64,000 bases of DNA from Deltaproteobacteria bacterium (GTDB lineage: Bacteria; Bdellovibrionota; Bdellovibrionia; Bdellovibrionales; JAMPXM01): contig JAFLCB010000004.1 in NCBI GenBank assembly GCA_017302795.1, positions 62,001-126,000 of the forward strand, given 5' to 3'. Positions 26,803-39,858 of the stretch are shown in pieces. Position numbers and translations under genes: made by a program. Within the stretch, counting starts at the first letter, position 1, and each line of letters opens with the position of its first letter. The notes beneath the pieces are model-generated. The model did no database searches. It saw nothing but the letters and a program-made list of their open reading frames with translations, and was not told where the DNA came from.

Positions 26803-28074
26803 GTGATTTCATATGGATCTGATAACAACCTGGATATGTCATTTTCTAAAGCCGATATCGCACGCCTCACCGTTTCGAGTTGCTTGTTTCTACTCTGTTT
26901 CTCGCCGGCCGGCGCAAGCACAGCGACCGCTCAGGGGGGTGAAACATCGCTTTCCGTACCCGACTTATCTGAAACATCCGTAACGACCTCCAACGGGGTG
27001 CGAATTGAATCGAAGGATGGCTTGTTCTCGATGCGTCTCGGTTTCCGCATGCAATCTCGCGTCTCTTACGACGACATGGACGGGAATTCTTCGACTCAAG
27101 ATCTCGTGGAAATGCAGACTCGACGTATACGACTTCGCTTGAACGGCCACGTGCTCGGCCCTCAATTGAAGTATGCTCTACAACTTGGATTTAGTCGTGG
27201 AGATCAAGATTGGGACACCGTCGCCTTCCCAAACGTTTTGCGAGACGCCAACGTCACGTGGGAATGGGCCGGAGGCCACAGCATGATCTTTGGTTTGCGG
27301 AAACTTCCTGGCAACCGTCAGAGGGTTAACTCATCCGGTTCGCTCGAATTTGTGGATCGAGCTTTGACCAATGCGACTTTTAATCTGGATCGCGATACGG
27401 GAGTTCAATCATGGCACAAGTTCGGCGCTGATCAGCCAGCGTGGCTGAAACTCGCACTAACAAGCGGTGAAGGACGAAATCAAAAAAATTCCGGTACTGG
27501 TTTATCAACCACAGCACGCGTAGAGTGGCTACCAGCAGGCAGCTTCAAGGACGATGGCGACTACTTCGAGGGTGATCTTTCATTTGAACCTGAGGCGCGA
27601 TATTCGTTAGGTGCTGTTTACAACTATAACGGAAGTAACTCTCGAACCAGTGGACAGAACGGGTCGCTTCTTTCGGGAAACGCTACTCGAAACATCGAGA
27701 CCTGGATTTTAGACGGTCTATGGAAACGGCAAGGTTGGTCCTTTTCATTTGAGGCGTTCCAACGAAACGCTGAAAGTCCGATCGTGAATTCAAATCAAGC
27801 CATCTATGCGGGGCGAGGTTTGAATCTCCAGGTGTCCCACACTTTTGCATCGAATTGGGCTCCAGCTTTGAGGTGGTCAATCATCACACCGGAGTCCGTC
27901 CTCCGAGACGTGCTCGATGAAAGGACTCAAGCGACAGTAGGACTTACGAGGTACATCAAGAAGCATAGCATAAAGGTTCAAGGTGACGTCACACATGAGT
28001 CAGTCGCGGAGCGAATTGGACAAGCGTCTATGAAGAACATGTACTACCGACTACAGCTAGAGGTGGGGATATGA
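26803..28074 (+). CDS. Porin of the phosphate-selective O/P type
   Basis: 423 aa as drawn from a GTG. An in-frame ATG at 26836 would give a cleaner signal peptide (MSFSKADIARLTVSSCLFLL then a cut near ATAQG); neither has a strong ribosome-binding site. The mature part shows Porin_O_P features: FSMRLGFRMQSRVSYDD, the RRIRLRLNGHV strand, LKYALQLGFSRGDQD and the RDANVTWEW strand, ending in YRLQLEVGI. Outer-membrane barrel; substrate unknown. A degraded DUF2490 gene follows. Confidence 0.75.
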   Translation: MISYGSDNNLDMSFSKADIARLTVSSCLFLLCFSPAGASTATAQGGETSLSVPDLSETSVTTSNGVRIESKDGLFSMRLGFRMQSRVSYDDMDGNSSTQDLVEMQTRRIRLRLNGHVLGPQLKYALQLGFSRGDQDWDTVAFPNVLRDANVTWEWAGGHSMIFGLRKLPGNRQRVNSSGSLEFVDRALTNATFNLDRDTGVQSWHKFGADQPAWLKLALTSGEGRNQKNSGTGLSTTARVEWLPAGSFKDDGDYFEGDLSFEPEARYSLGAVYNYNGSNSRTSGQNGSLLSGNATRNIETWILDGLWKRQGWSFSFEAFQRNAESPIVNSNQAIYAGRGLNLQVSHTFASNWAPALRWSIITPESVLRDVLDERTQATVGLTRYIKKHSIKVQGDVTHESVAERIGQASMKNMYYRLQLEVGI

Positions 28075-28181
28075 AGCCAACGTCTTTAGTTCTCATTTCT
28101 AAAACTTCTATTTTTTGCATTGATGTATTTCGCACTTTTTAGATAATTCCTGTGATTTTGTTCTCCTGAGGAGACAAAGAC

Positions 28182-28614
28182 GTTAAGCGATCGTTACTTG
28201 TATTTCTTTTCCTAATTGCCACGTGATCACACCAAGCCAATGCCATCGGAAATAGAAATCGAGTATGGCCTGAACATTCGCTTCGCAAGCGATCGACGAA
28301 AGCTACTCGATCACAATTGAAACTCAGCTTTGCTATGGAATCGACGAATAGGGAATGAATCAGGTTTTATTTCGTGGCGGAATTCTGCAGCGACTGATTT
28401 TTCAATTTAGCCGGTTGTGTGGAACGAAGTCTTCTTCAACCTTAATCCAATCAGTTGGAATGGAAATCAATCCCTCGATAGAAACCAATTTTTCCTCGGT
28501 CTAACTAGGATTTTCGGGGACATTCAGATCGAACTGAGTTACCTGAGCCAATTTGTACCTCGAAGTACGCATGATACCTCCGAACACACATTCGCTTTCT
28601 ATGTTTTCATTTAA
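28182..28614 (+). pseudogene. Decayed DUF2490-family gene
   Basis: A good ribosome-binding site (GAGGAGA, about 28167-28173) precedes a frame that reads KRSLLVFLFLIAT, stop (TGA, 28224-28226), SHQANAIGNRN. This is a signal peptide interrupted by a stop, and no ATG remains at the expected start (GTT at 28182). After further stops and a shift, the last 65 codons (28417-28614) are intact and show the family's C-terminus: WNEVFFNLN, RNQFFLGLTRIFG and ELSYLSQFVPR. DUF2490 proteins are outer-membrane barrels of unknown role. The middle is shortened or shifted. Confidence 0.6.
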
Positions 28615-28840
28615 AGTAAGTTTAAATCGCTCGAAAATTCTCCTGATTTCCTAGCCGCGGTTTCCTAGCGCCGAAAACCCGAGGAAGATCGTTCAAACCA
28701 ATTCGGCCTCCGCGGTCCGTTTTTTCTGGCGCATTGGCTAACGCTCACCACTTTTATCTTAAATATTGAAGTTTCCCCAAAAGATCCACACTCACAGTAT
28801 CGCGTAAATCAATTGTGTACTAAGCGGTACATCGAAATCA

Positions 28841-28871
28841 AAAAAAGGGGCCGGAACTTGGTCCGGCCCAA
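28841..28871 (-). terminator. Terminator of the NTF2-like gene
   Basis: GGGCCGGA / TCCGGCCC arms (8 bp) with a 6-base loop. On the minus strand they are followed by TTTTTT (the A-run at 28841-28846), 40 bases after the stop of the gene at 28910. Confidence 0.85.
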
Positions 28872-28909
28872 ACTTTCAACTGCCGATGTAGTTCAAACGG
28901 GCGTCGAGA

Positions 28910-29503
28910 TTATGGTTTATAAGGAAGTGACGAATGGTGAAGAACTATTCTTAGTTTCCCATTGTCATCGCGTTTAAAACCCCAAGTCTTATCAACTTTC
29001 GTTACCTGACCTTTTTTATCGGTGAGGAATACGTTACCCATCGTCAACGCAAGATCCCCGTTGATGAAAACACCCGCATTCTTGAATTCATACTTTTGCC
29101 ATGCCTTGTTGGCAAATCCATTGTCATTAGGGAACTTCGAGTTTCCGCCCACAAAGTACGCGAGAGCTCCTTCTTTCGTTGTGCGAAATACTTGATCGCC
29201 AGTCGTCAACGTTGGCTTAAATAAAACAACGCCCATGTTGTATCCGTAAGCCGCGTCTAAGACTTCGTTTGCCGTTTTTGTTGCAGCCTTAAGTCCCTTC
29301 GCATCAAAGTCTTTACCAATTTGAATCAGGGCTTTGCCCCAAGCTTCTTGGGCCGCTTGAATTTCAGCTTCCGTGACATTGGTGTTGACGACGACAGCTG
29401 ATTTCGCTGCACTCGACGCCGCTGCCGTCGATGAAAACGACACAACCGACGAACCCATCATGAAAAGTCCCACTACTACCCGCGCGAACATTGAAGGTCT
29501 CAT
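28910..29503 (-). CDS. Exported NTF2/SnoaL-like protein
   Basis: 197 aa. Signal peptide of about 28 residues. The mature part begins VTEAEIQAAQEAWGKALIQI and ends WGFKRDDNGKLRIVLHHSS; the length, the N-terminal helix and the final strand (K-R-I-V-L-H-H) fit an NTF2-like cone fold (SnoaL/DUF4440 type). Similar exported proteins are sometimes labelled phosphoribosyl-AMP cyclohydrolase in databases, but no HisI motif is present here. Function unknown. GAGGAGA lies upstream of the ATG. Confidence 0.65.
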   Translation of the reverse strand: MRPSMFARVVVGLFMMGSSVVSFSSTAAASSAAKSAVVVNTNVTEAEIQAAQEAWGKALIQIGKDFDAKGLKAATKTANEVLDAAYGYNMGVVLFKPTLTTGDQVFRTTKEGALAYFVGGNSKFPNDNGFANKAWQKYEFKNAGVFINGDLALTMGNVFLTDKKGQVTKVDKTWGFKRDDNGKLRIVLHHSSLPYKP

Positions 29504-29648
29504 TTTTCTCTCCTCGTTACTTGTGCAATAATTTGCTCAATTTTTTATTGGCTCTGACTTGTAAAAAAGTAGTCAGTTTTCGATCCTATAAAAAATAGAT
29601 AAATAAATTAATGCTGATCGCTTTAAACGATATTAAGGATTTGTCTGT

Positions 29649-30407
29649 TTAGTTTGCGGGCGCCAAAGAGAGCCTCAATTGAAACCCGGCCAGTTGTGCT
29701 GCATTTACCTCGAGAAACCTCACACTCACCTGGCGTTTCGTTTTGGGAAGAACCCGAATCTTGGCCATGTGCTCGACCGACGGTTTGTCCAGTTCAAGAA
29801 AAATCCACTTCTGGTCACGCAATATCTCAAAGCGATATCGGCCCATTTCAGCCGAAGCAGTGCCGGTGTTTTCAATTAGTAAAATGCAGCTATCGCCCAG
29901 CGGAGCTTTCTTGGGCGGTGCAACCGACGCCACTCTCAAATGAGCGCTGTGTTGGGGCAGAAGAACCTGAACGCTCGCCTCGTAAGTTCTGGTCAGTCTC
30001 CTACCATCACTAAGAGCCTCGCTCTTCGCGATCAAACGAAACGCCCGCTCGAGCGGAAGCTTTTTTGATCCCGTGTATTCAATAAAAATTTCTGCTTCCC
30101 CTCTTGCCGGAACTTCAATCTGACTGTGACTAAGACGGGCCGCTTTTGTTGGGAAACGAGATTCAGTATCTCCACTTTGAGCTCGCTCCATCAACGAAAG
30201 CAGAATATTGAGTTTCTGATCACCATGATTTGACAACTTAAACGTTTGCCTCGCGCCAGTTGCCAAATAGATCGACGAGACCATCGGGCTAAGTGAAAAC
30301 TCTCCCACCGGGGGCGATTCAGTACTTTGTGCAGTTGATTTGGAACTTAAGAGAAACAGGAAACAAGCGGTCGTCGTGAAGCAAAGACGCAGATTAAAAA
30401 AAGACAT
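29649..30407 (-). CDS. Periplasmic pilus-chaperone-like protein
   Basis: 252 aa with a signal peptide ending SSKSTAQ. Two Ig-like domains are suggested: an N-terminal one starting FSLSPMVSSIYLATGARQTF with LSNHGDQKLN (the PapD-like start of strands A to C) and a C-terminal one with DSCILLIENTGTASAEMGRY. This is the architecture of FimC/EcpD-type chaperones that donate a strand to pilus subunits. No usher or typical pilin is next to it; only a small secreted protein gene precedes it by 18 bases. Treat the function as likely but not proven. Confidence 0.5.
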   Translation of the reverse strand: MSFFNLRLCFTTTACFLFLLSSKSTAQSTESPPVGEFSLSPMVSSIYLATGARQTFKLSNHGDQKLNILLSLMERAQSGDTESRFPTKAARLSHSQIEVPARGEAEIFIEYTGSKKLPLERAFRLIAKSEALSDGRRLTRTYEASVQVLLPQHSAHLRVASVAPPKKAPLGDSCILLIENTGTASAEMGRYRFEILRDQKWIFLELDKPSVEHMAKIRVLPKTKRQVSVRFLEVNAAQLAGFQLRLSLAPAN

Positions 30408-30425
30408 CTGGAAATATTGGCGAAA

Positions 30426-30716
30426 TTACGGCGCAGACACAACGATTTCAATTTTTCCATCATCGAAACCGGCCGGCGATCGTCCTTCCATGTTTGAAAC
30501 AGCGCTGGCGGAACCAACTGGCCCCTGGCTTAGTAAAACCGTCAGAGTTAACTGCTGATTCGCAGGCGGATGAAAAACAGTCTGCGTGGCTAATCGTTCG
30601 ACACGGACAACCGCCGACTGGCTCATCGTCTGTTCGATCATTTTCTGTTCACTACCAGCCGTCGATCCATCCGAAAACAAGAACGGCGCCAATAGTAGCA
30701 ATGCAATGAATTCCAC
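30426..30716 (-). CDS. Small exported protein upstream of the chaperone-like gene
   Basis: 96 aa from the GTG at 30716 (an in-frame TTG at 30776 is possible; neither has a clear ribosome-binding site). A short signal peptide (FIALLLLAPFLFSDGSTAG) is followed by about 75 residues ending GFDDGKIEIVVSAP. The final alternating strand resembles the C-terminal strand of spore-coat-U or pilin subunits, and the gap to the chaperone-like gene is only 18 bases. So it may be a small or truncated subunit of that system. This link is inference. Confidence 0.4.
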   Translation of the reverse strand: MEFIALLLLAPFLFSDGSTAGSEQKMIEQTMSQSAVVRVERLATQTVFHPPANQQLTLTVLLSQGPVGSASAVSNMEGRSPAGFDDGKIEIVVSAP

Positions 30717-30818
30717 ATCAGCATATCGGACCAAAGGCGATATGACTTTAGGCTCGTTCCATACAGGATTTACCAATCCAGCCTGGACCGCGGTCTTCTC
30801 CGGGAAACAGAATGGGTT

Positions 30819-31337
30819 ATGAAAAAGATTGTTACGACTGCTATATTGAACGCCGTCCTGTTTGGCTTGTCCGTAGGTTTCTCTTTACTGCTTTTACCTC
30901 CGGCTTCCCAAGCTGAAACCATGGCTCGAGTTTTTCCACTGACGAATCAAGTGATGATAACCGTTTACCGCAATCGTTTGGGCGGCTCGGATTCAGACGC
31001 GAGAACACTTTTTGAGTCCATGAATGTACCAATTCAAGACAGTCTACTGGGTCCAGGAAAAGCGATCGAGGATTCGACTAAGGCACTCAGCTGGGTGTGT
31101 GGTGACAAAGGAAAAGACGGTTATCAATGCACCTTCATGTTCAAAAAATCTGCAGCCACACGCGTGCGCACGAACCCTCTTGAAGTTGAGTACCGCATGA
31201 CCGGCCAAGAGGCCCAGGCGATCTATGCCTTAGTTCACTTCAATCAACCCGGCGGAAGTTTCGAGTTTCAAAACGAAGAGGGTACTCTCGGTCTTTCGAT
31301 ATCTGCTTCGCAAACGGTGATTCGATATCGAGAGTAG
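30819..31337 (+). CDS. Exported hypothetical protein
   Basis: 172 aa. N-terminal signal peptide (AVLFGLSVGFSLLLLPPASQA). The mature part has a pair of cysteines (WVCGDKG, QCTFMF) that may form a disulfide and ends in a short basic tail. No family recognised. It diverges from the chaperone-like pair and is closed by a strong hairpin before the convergent katG. Confidence 0.6.
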   Translation: MKKIVTTAILNAVLFGLSVGFSLLLLPPASQAETMARVFPLTNQVMITVYRNRLGGSDSDARTLFESMNVPIQDSLLGPGKAIEDSTKALSWVCGDKGKDGYQCTFMFKKSAATRVRTNPLEVEYRMTGQEAQAIYALVHFNQPGGSFEFQNEEGTLGLSISASQTVIRYRE

Positions 31338-31343
31338 TTAACA

Positions 31344-31379
31344 AAATGGCCCCGCTGCAGATTGCATCCGGGGCCATTT
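31344..31379. terminator. Bidirectional terminator between the exported gene and katG
   Basis: Perfect 11-base arms AAATGGCCCCG / CGGGGCCATTT with a 14-base loop. A-rich left flank and T-rich right flank fit use on both strands: for the plus gene ending 31337 and katG ending 31415. Confidence 0.8.
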
Positions 31380-31414
31380 AAAATTCCATCCGACAAACTC
31401 AACTCAGGAGAATT

Positions 31415-33715
<2,301 letters not shown>

Positions 33716-33971
33716 CTAGGACTTCGCGGACTTACGCCACACCGTTTAACGCTATTTGAGCCTCTTAGATGCTCAATTCAGCGGCGAATAATGACGAATG
33801 AGGAAAGCACCGCAGGTCTTCTGGTGGCTTGCGCGCTGTTGAATGTCAGGCGCACCGCTAATTGCTAAAGTTCGTATTAAGTCGTGATAGTCTAAGCTTT
33901 GATAAACTCGAGAGATCATGTGAGACGAAATGACTCGGTGATCTGGACAATTTGCCAACGGAGATCTCGTA

Positions 33972-36688
<2,717 letters not shown>

Positions 36689-36692
<4 letters not shown>

Positions 36693-36919
36693 AAGCATTT
36701 GGCGCAATCGGCCCCATCTAACCTAAAGGAAAGTCATTCGATAACTTTAATGAAGCGCTAAAGCTGTTTCGATTGAAGGAACTCATCTCCGAAACCACGA
36801 TTGTATCCACCGTTCATGCTTCGCTCTGTCGACAATTAACCACACTAAAAACTCCGGTCGGCGCGACTGGATTTGAGACCTGCGACCGTGCAAGCGCGTT
36901 GGATCGCGAAGCGATCTAA
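36689..36919 (+). pseudogene. Truncated gene coupled to the ATPase, possibly a universal stress protein
   Basis: An ATG overlaps the ATPase stop (ATGA). The frame reads MKAFGAIGPI, then a TAA at 36719-36721, then PKGKSFDNFNEALKLFRLKE and LISETTIVSTVHASL before it enters a tRNA-derived repeat at 36856. The start and the helix then strand pattern could be a universal stress protein, a common partner of such ATPases, but the match is weak. The rest of the gene is gone. Both the in-frame stop and the junction show it is dead. Confidence 0.5.
36856..36888 (-). repeat. Partial copy of tRNA-Pro 3' end
   Basis: 21 bases at 36856-36876 are identical to 37043-37063 in the tRNA-Pro gene (CC end, acceptor 3' strand, T arm). 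Weaker identity goes on through ACCTGCGACC versus ACCAGCGACC after a one-base insertion. The distance and orientation relative to the intact tRNA fit an attachment-site duplication. Confidence 0.65.
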
Positions 36920-37006
36920 CGTGATGCGCACCTGAGTTCGGGAAGCGCTGTAAGCGCGATCCCCGAACGGAAGGTCAGCGGCGGCAGCCGCTAGGTCGCT
37001 ACGACC
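36898..37006. repeat. Cluster of small inverted repeats
   Basis: Four hairpins follow each other. GATCGC-GAA-GCGATC is at 36902-36916. GTTCGGG / CCCGAAC is at 36936-36968, with an inner GCGC-TGTAA-GCGC. AGCGGC-GGCA-GCCGCT is at 36977-36992, and GGTCG-CTA-CGACC at 36994-37006. No coding frame or T-runs explain them. They fill the space between the tRNA fragment and the tRNA-Pro gene. Confidence 0.55.
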
Positions 37007-37041
37007 GAAGCAATATGGAGATTGAACTCTGATCGAAGAAT

Positions 37042-37118
37042 TGGTCGGCGCGACTGGATTTGAACCAGCGACCTCATGCACCCCAAGCATGTGCGCTACC
37101 AGGCTGCGCCACGCGCCG
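37042..37118 (-). tRNA. tRNA-Pro (anticodon GGG)
   Basis: The minus strand folds as a complete tRNA of 77 bases with encoded CCA: acceptor CGGCGCG / CGCGCCG, D arm with GCGCAGCCTGGTAGCGC, anticodon stem CATGC / GCATG with loop TTGGGGT (GGG at 34-36), and T arm with GGTTCAAATCC. It reads CCC and CCU proline codons. Confidence 0.93.
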
Positions 37119-37341
37119 ACATCTCAATTGTTTGAGGTCCTTCGGTTGTACGAAAGAATCGCGTCTGTCGGCAAGGCCAAAATGGCCGACCGGCGAGGCC
37201 AAATTTGGTCGAATAAGTGACACTTCTCGTCTCCACAATCACGATTTTTTAAATGAATTCACAACTGTTTCGACCTGAAAAGGGACCCGGGCTTGCTTCC
37301 ACAGTGCACAGCCTTCTCAACAATCTTTCAGGGACTTTAAG

Positions 37342-38808
37342 GTGAAAAACACAAACGCGAAACCAGCCGGATTTCTCGCAGCTGCCGCCATCTCCCTGAT
37401 CACAAGCATGTCCGCTACTTCATGGGCTATATCCTGCGAAGGTAGCTTCGTCGAACAAACTCAGTCTGAACAAACTCGAGCTGATCGCATGCGACAAACG
37501 ATGCGAAATTTATGGCATATGCGCGCCACGCGATCGCGTGATCAGGTTTTGCCTGTAACTCCGGCAATTGCAACCCTCGCGCAGTTTAAATCCGCGCTTG
37601 CAACTGACACCTCTGCCCTTCGAAATGCGAACTACCGGGCCGGTGAGAATCCCTCAATCGAGTCATTTTTAAAAGACAACCTTCTTAGTCTTTACCAGAT
37701 GATTGGTCGCGACGGACGAGAACTGATCAGCCTCATTCGAATATCAGGTACTCCAGTCACCGAAAACCGTATCGCTGATTACCGCGGAGAAACCATTCTC
37801 CAAACAGACGCACCAGAAAAAATAGTTGCCACTGTTCTTCGCCTCAACAACGCCGAATTTAGCCCTGAAACCTCAGTAAGTGAGATCGCGCATAATCTGA
37901 ATTTGAATCCGCGATACACAACTATAAAAGATGGAATCCTGATGGTTGAAGAGCGCTCTGGCTCGACATCAGGAATGGGTGCACACGATCCCGGAGTTCA
38001 TCAACCTGGCCTCTGGCCCATTAAAGAAGGAAAAGTGGCGGGCTTCAGTGTTGCTCCACTTAGCCACGATAATCACCTTTCCCAAGGAAGTGTTTGGGGT
38101 GGTCGCTACTCAACAACCACCGTTTCGGCTATCGTACCAATGGACGCGGCCAGATACGCGGCCGCTAGAAACAATCTTGGAAACCAGCTCGTTGAGATAA
38201 ACCTTCAGGTGCTTGCGGCCACTCGTATAACAGATCCGAATCTTAATCAGTGGCTCGATAGCGTATCTAAATTTTCGCTGGAAAGTATGCCCTGGTACAA
38301 AGCAACGACAAGTGGAAGTACCGTCGAAAACCTCGTGATGAAAGGGTACGAACGTCAACCTGCTGAATTCAAAACTGCCCTCGTTAGACATCTCTATACG
38401 CGCAGAATTTTGAATTTGAAACCGGTGGAGCTGTTCCAACATAAGTCGAGCTCGAACGAGAAGTTTTATCTCGACGGTTCGATTGCTGAAAACATCAGCC
38501 AGCGCGGCAAACCTGTTGACACTGTTTCCCGCTTTCCAAAAGATCTGCCTTTCATTCGTTCAGGAATCGGCAACAATACTTTGGAGGTTTTTGGTCACCT
38601 TCGAGCGACAGACAGGCCAGCGGCGGAAATGAACGCTGAAGCCGTACAAGCTTACATACGAAAAAATGTTCCCGAGGTTTTCCAGCGCAACGCTGAAGTG
38701 GTAATCACAGACATTGTCATCACGAACGAAGGACAGTTTTCCGCGAACGTTATGGTCAAAGCGCCCGTTAGCTTACTTCGCCGTTTGCTCGGTCGCGAAA
38801 CAAACTAA
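37342..38808 (+). CDS. Exported hypothetical protein, 488 aa
   Basis: GTG start with AAGG just upstream. Signal peptide (AAAAISLITSMSATSWA). The mature protein is soluble-looking, with a His/Gly-containing loop SGMGAHDPGVHQPGLW near residue 213 and a preceding EERSGS, but no complete active-site motif is known to me. It is not in an operon with its neighbours: the tRNA region lies upstream and a convergent gene downstream. About 220 bases before it hold no gene. Family not recognised. Confidence 0.65.
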   Translation: MKNTNAKPAGFLAAAAISLITSMSATSWAISCEGSFVEQTQSEQTRADRMRQTMRNLWHMRATRSRDQVLPVTPAIATLAQFKSALATDTSALRNANYRAGENPSIESFLKDNLLSLYQMIGRDGRELISLIRISGTPVTENRIADYRGETILQTDAPEKIVATVLRLNNAEFSPETSVSEIAHNLNLNPRYTTIKDGILMVEERSGSTSGMGAHDPGVHQPGLWPIKEGKVAGFSVAPLSHDNHLSQGSVWGGRYSTTTVSAIVPMDAARYAAARNNLGNQLVEINLQVLAATRITDPNLNQWLDSVSKFSLESMPWYKATTSGSTVENLVMKGYERQPAEFKTALVRHLYTRRILNLKPVELFQHKSSSNEKFYLDGSIAENISQRGKPVDTVSRFPKDLPFIRSGIGNNTLEVFGHLRATDRPAAEMNAEAVQAYIRKNVPEVFQRNAEVVITDIVITNEGQFSANVMVKAPVSLLRRLLGRETN

Positions 38809-38826
38809 AAAAGTCGCGGACTTTCA
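38806..38826 (-). terminator. Probable terminator of merR-type gene
   Basis: AAAGTC-GCG-GACTTT stem between two convergent stops; on the minus strand it runs into a T7 stretch (A-run at 38806-38812). Short stem, so moderate confidence. Confidence 0.5.
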
Positions 38827-38828
38827 CA

Positions 38829-39368
38829 CTAGGCGATTCGCGTTTTGAACTGTGATAGTTCGTCGCGGATCGCGTAAAGATCAACCAATGCTTCAGACAG
38901 CACTTCTTTTTGAACTTCCACCGACTGAATCTGAGCTGTTTTTTCGCTATGCACGCGCTCTTCTTTTACTTTCGACCGAAGTTCGCGAAGTCGAGATCTA
39001 GCACCCTCAATAGAAAATCGATCTTCGTAGAGAAGCTTCTTGATAATCATCGCTGTCTCGACGTCGCGACGAGAATACACGCGCTGGCCCTTGCGACTTT
39101 TCTTTGGCCTTAAGCCATCGAATTCAGTTTCCCAGAACCGTAAAACGTAGGGTTTCACTCCGACAAGATCGGCCGCAGTTCCTATTTTAAATTCCAGCTG
39201 ATCAGGGATCTCGTCCATTCCGCGGTTCAGAGACTCACTGCTCTCAACCTCGATAAACGAAAGCTGCTGCATGGAGGCAAGTTCGATTTCTTCAACGTGT
39301 TCGACGCCTGCCAAATCGCGGGCTTGAAGAACGGGATCGGCTTGGGTTTCGACTTCCGTGTTCCCCAT
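38829..39368 (-). CDS. MerR-family regulator
   Basis: 179 aa. A MerR-type winged helix-turn-helix covers about residues 56-125 (FKIGTAADLVGVKPYVLRFW, SRKGQRVYSRRDVETA), followed by a coiled coil for dimerisation (about 130-177). No Cys or ligand-binding domain is present, so the effector is unknown. Position after pheS-pheT-ihfA is as in several delta-proteobacterial and Bdellovibrio-like genomes, and it is the last gene of this operon. AGGAGG lies 6 bases before the ATG. Confidence 0.85.
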   Translation of the reverse strand: MGNTEVETQADPVLQARDLAGVEHVEEIELASMQQLSFIEVESSESLNRGMDEIPDQLEFKIGTAADLVGVKPYVLRFWETEFDGLRPKKSRKGQRVYSRRDVETAMIIKKLLYEDRFSIEGARSRLRELRSKVKEERVHSEKTAQIQSVEVQKEVLSEALVDLYAIRDELSQFKTRIA

Positions 39369-39385
39369 AGGTCCTCCTGATCAAA

Positions 39386-39772
39386 TCAGTCCTCGTCTTT
39401 GAGTCCTGTCAGATCTTCGCCATTTAACATGGCCTTTAATACTTGTGATGGTCGAAACGTCAAAACCCGGCGAGCGCTGATTTTAATTTGCTCACCGGTC
39501 TGTGGGTTGCGACCAACACGCTCATTTTTTTCGCGAACAACAAAATTGCCAAAGCCTGATATCTTCACCTTGTCACCACTGTGAAGCACTTCTTTCAACG
39601 TCGAAAAGACCATTTCAACAAGCTCAGAAGCTTCTTTTTTCGAGAAACCGATTTTGGAATAAACCTTTTCAACAATGTCGGCCTTGGTCATTGTAGAACG
39701 ACTGACTTCGCGACCTTTGCGTCCCCCGACGTCTTCGTGATCACCTTGTTCCACTGTACTGTCCTTCGCCAT
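39386..39772 (-). CDS. ihfA: Integration host factor alpha-like DNA-binding protein
   Basis: 128 aa. The HU/IHF fold starts at MTKADIVEKVYSKIGFSKKE (residue 28) and contains the KISGFGNFVVREKNERVGRN and PQTGEQIKISARRVLTF beta arms that bend DNA. A hydrophilic extension of 27 residues precedes it. The upstream ATG is preferred because AGGA precedes it with good spacing and none precedes the inner ATG at 39691. Location next to pheT, as in Escherichia coli, supports the alpha subunit. Confidence 0.88.
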   Translation of the reverse strand: MAKDSTVEQGDHEDVGGRKGREVSRSTMTKADIVEKVYSKIGFSKKEASELVEMVFSTLKEVLHSGDKVKISGFGNFVVREKNERVGRNPQTGEQIKISARRVLTFRPSQVLKAMLNGEDLTGLKDED

Positions 39773-39858
39773 GAGAGTTCCTCGCTACAAAAGAATTCGC
39801 CAAAACTGCTTCGGTGTCTAGGTAAAAACGCAGCCACCGAGCCTCCAAGTGCCTGATT

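Noticed and set aside
28621-28840. Terminator or small RNA in the gap after the DUF2490 remnant
   Set aside because: A T6 run near 28724-28729 follows an imperfect stem only (CGGCC / GGTCCG with bulges); too weak to call, and no other structure is evident in this gap.
36845-37090. 81-aa minus-strand frame over the tRNA region
   Set aside because: It translates the tRNA-Pro gene, its partial copy and the hairpin cluster; the composition reflects RNA structure, not a protein.
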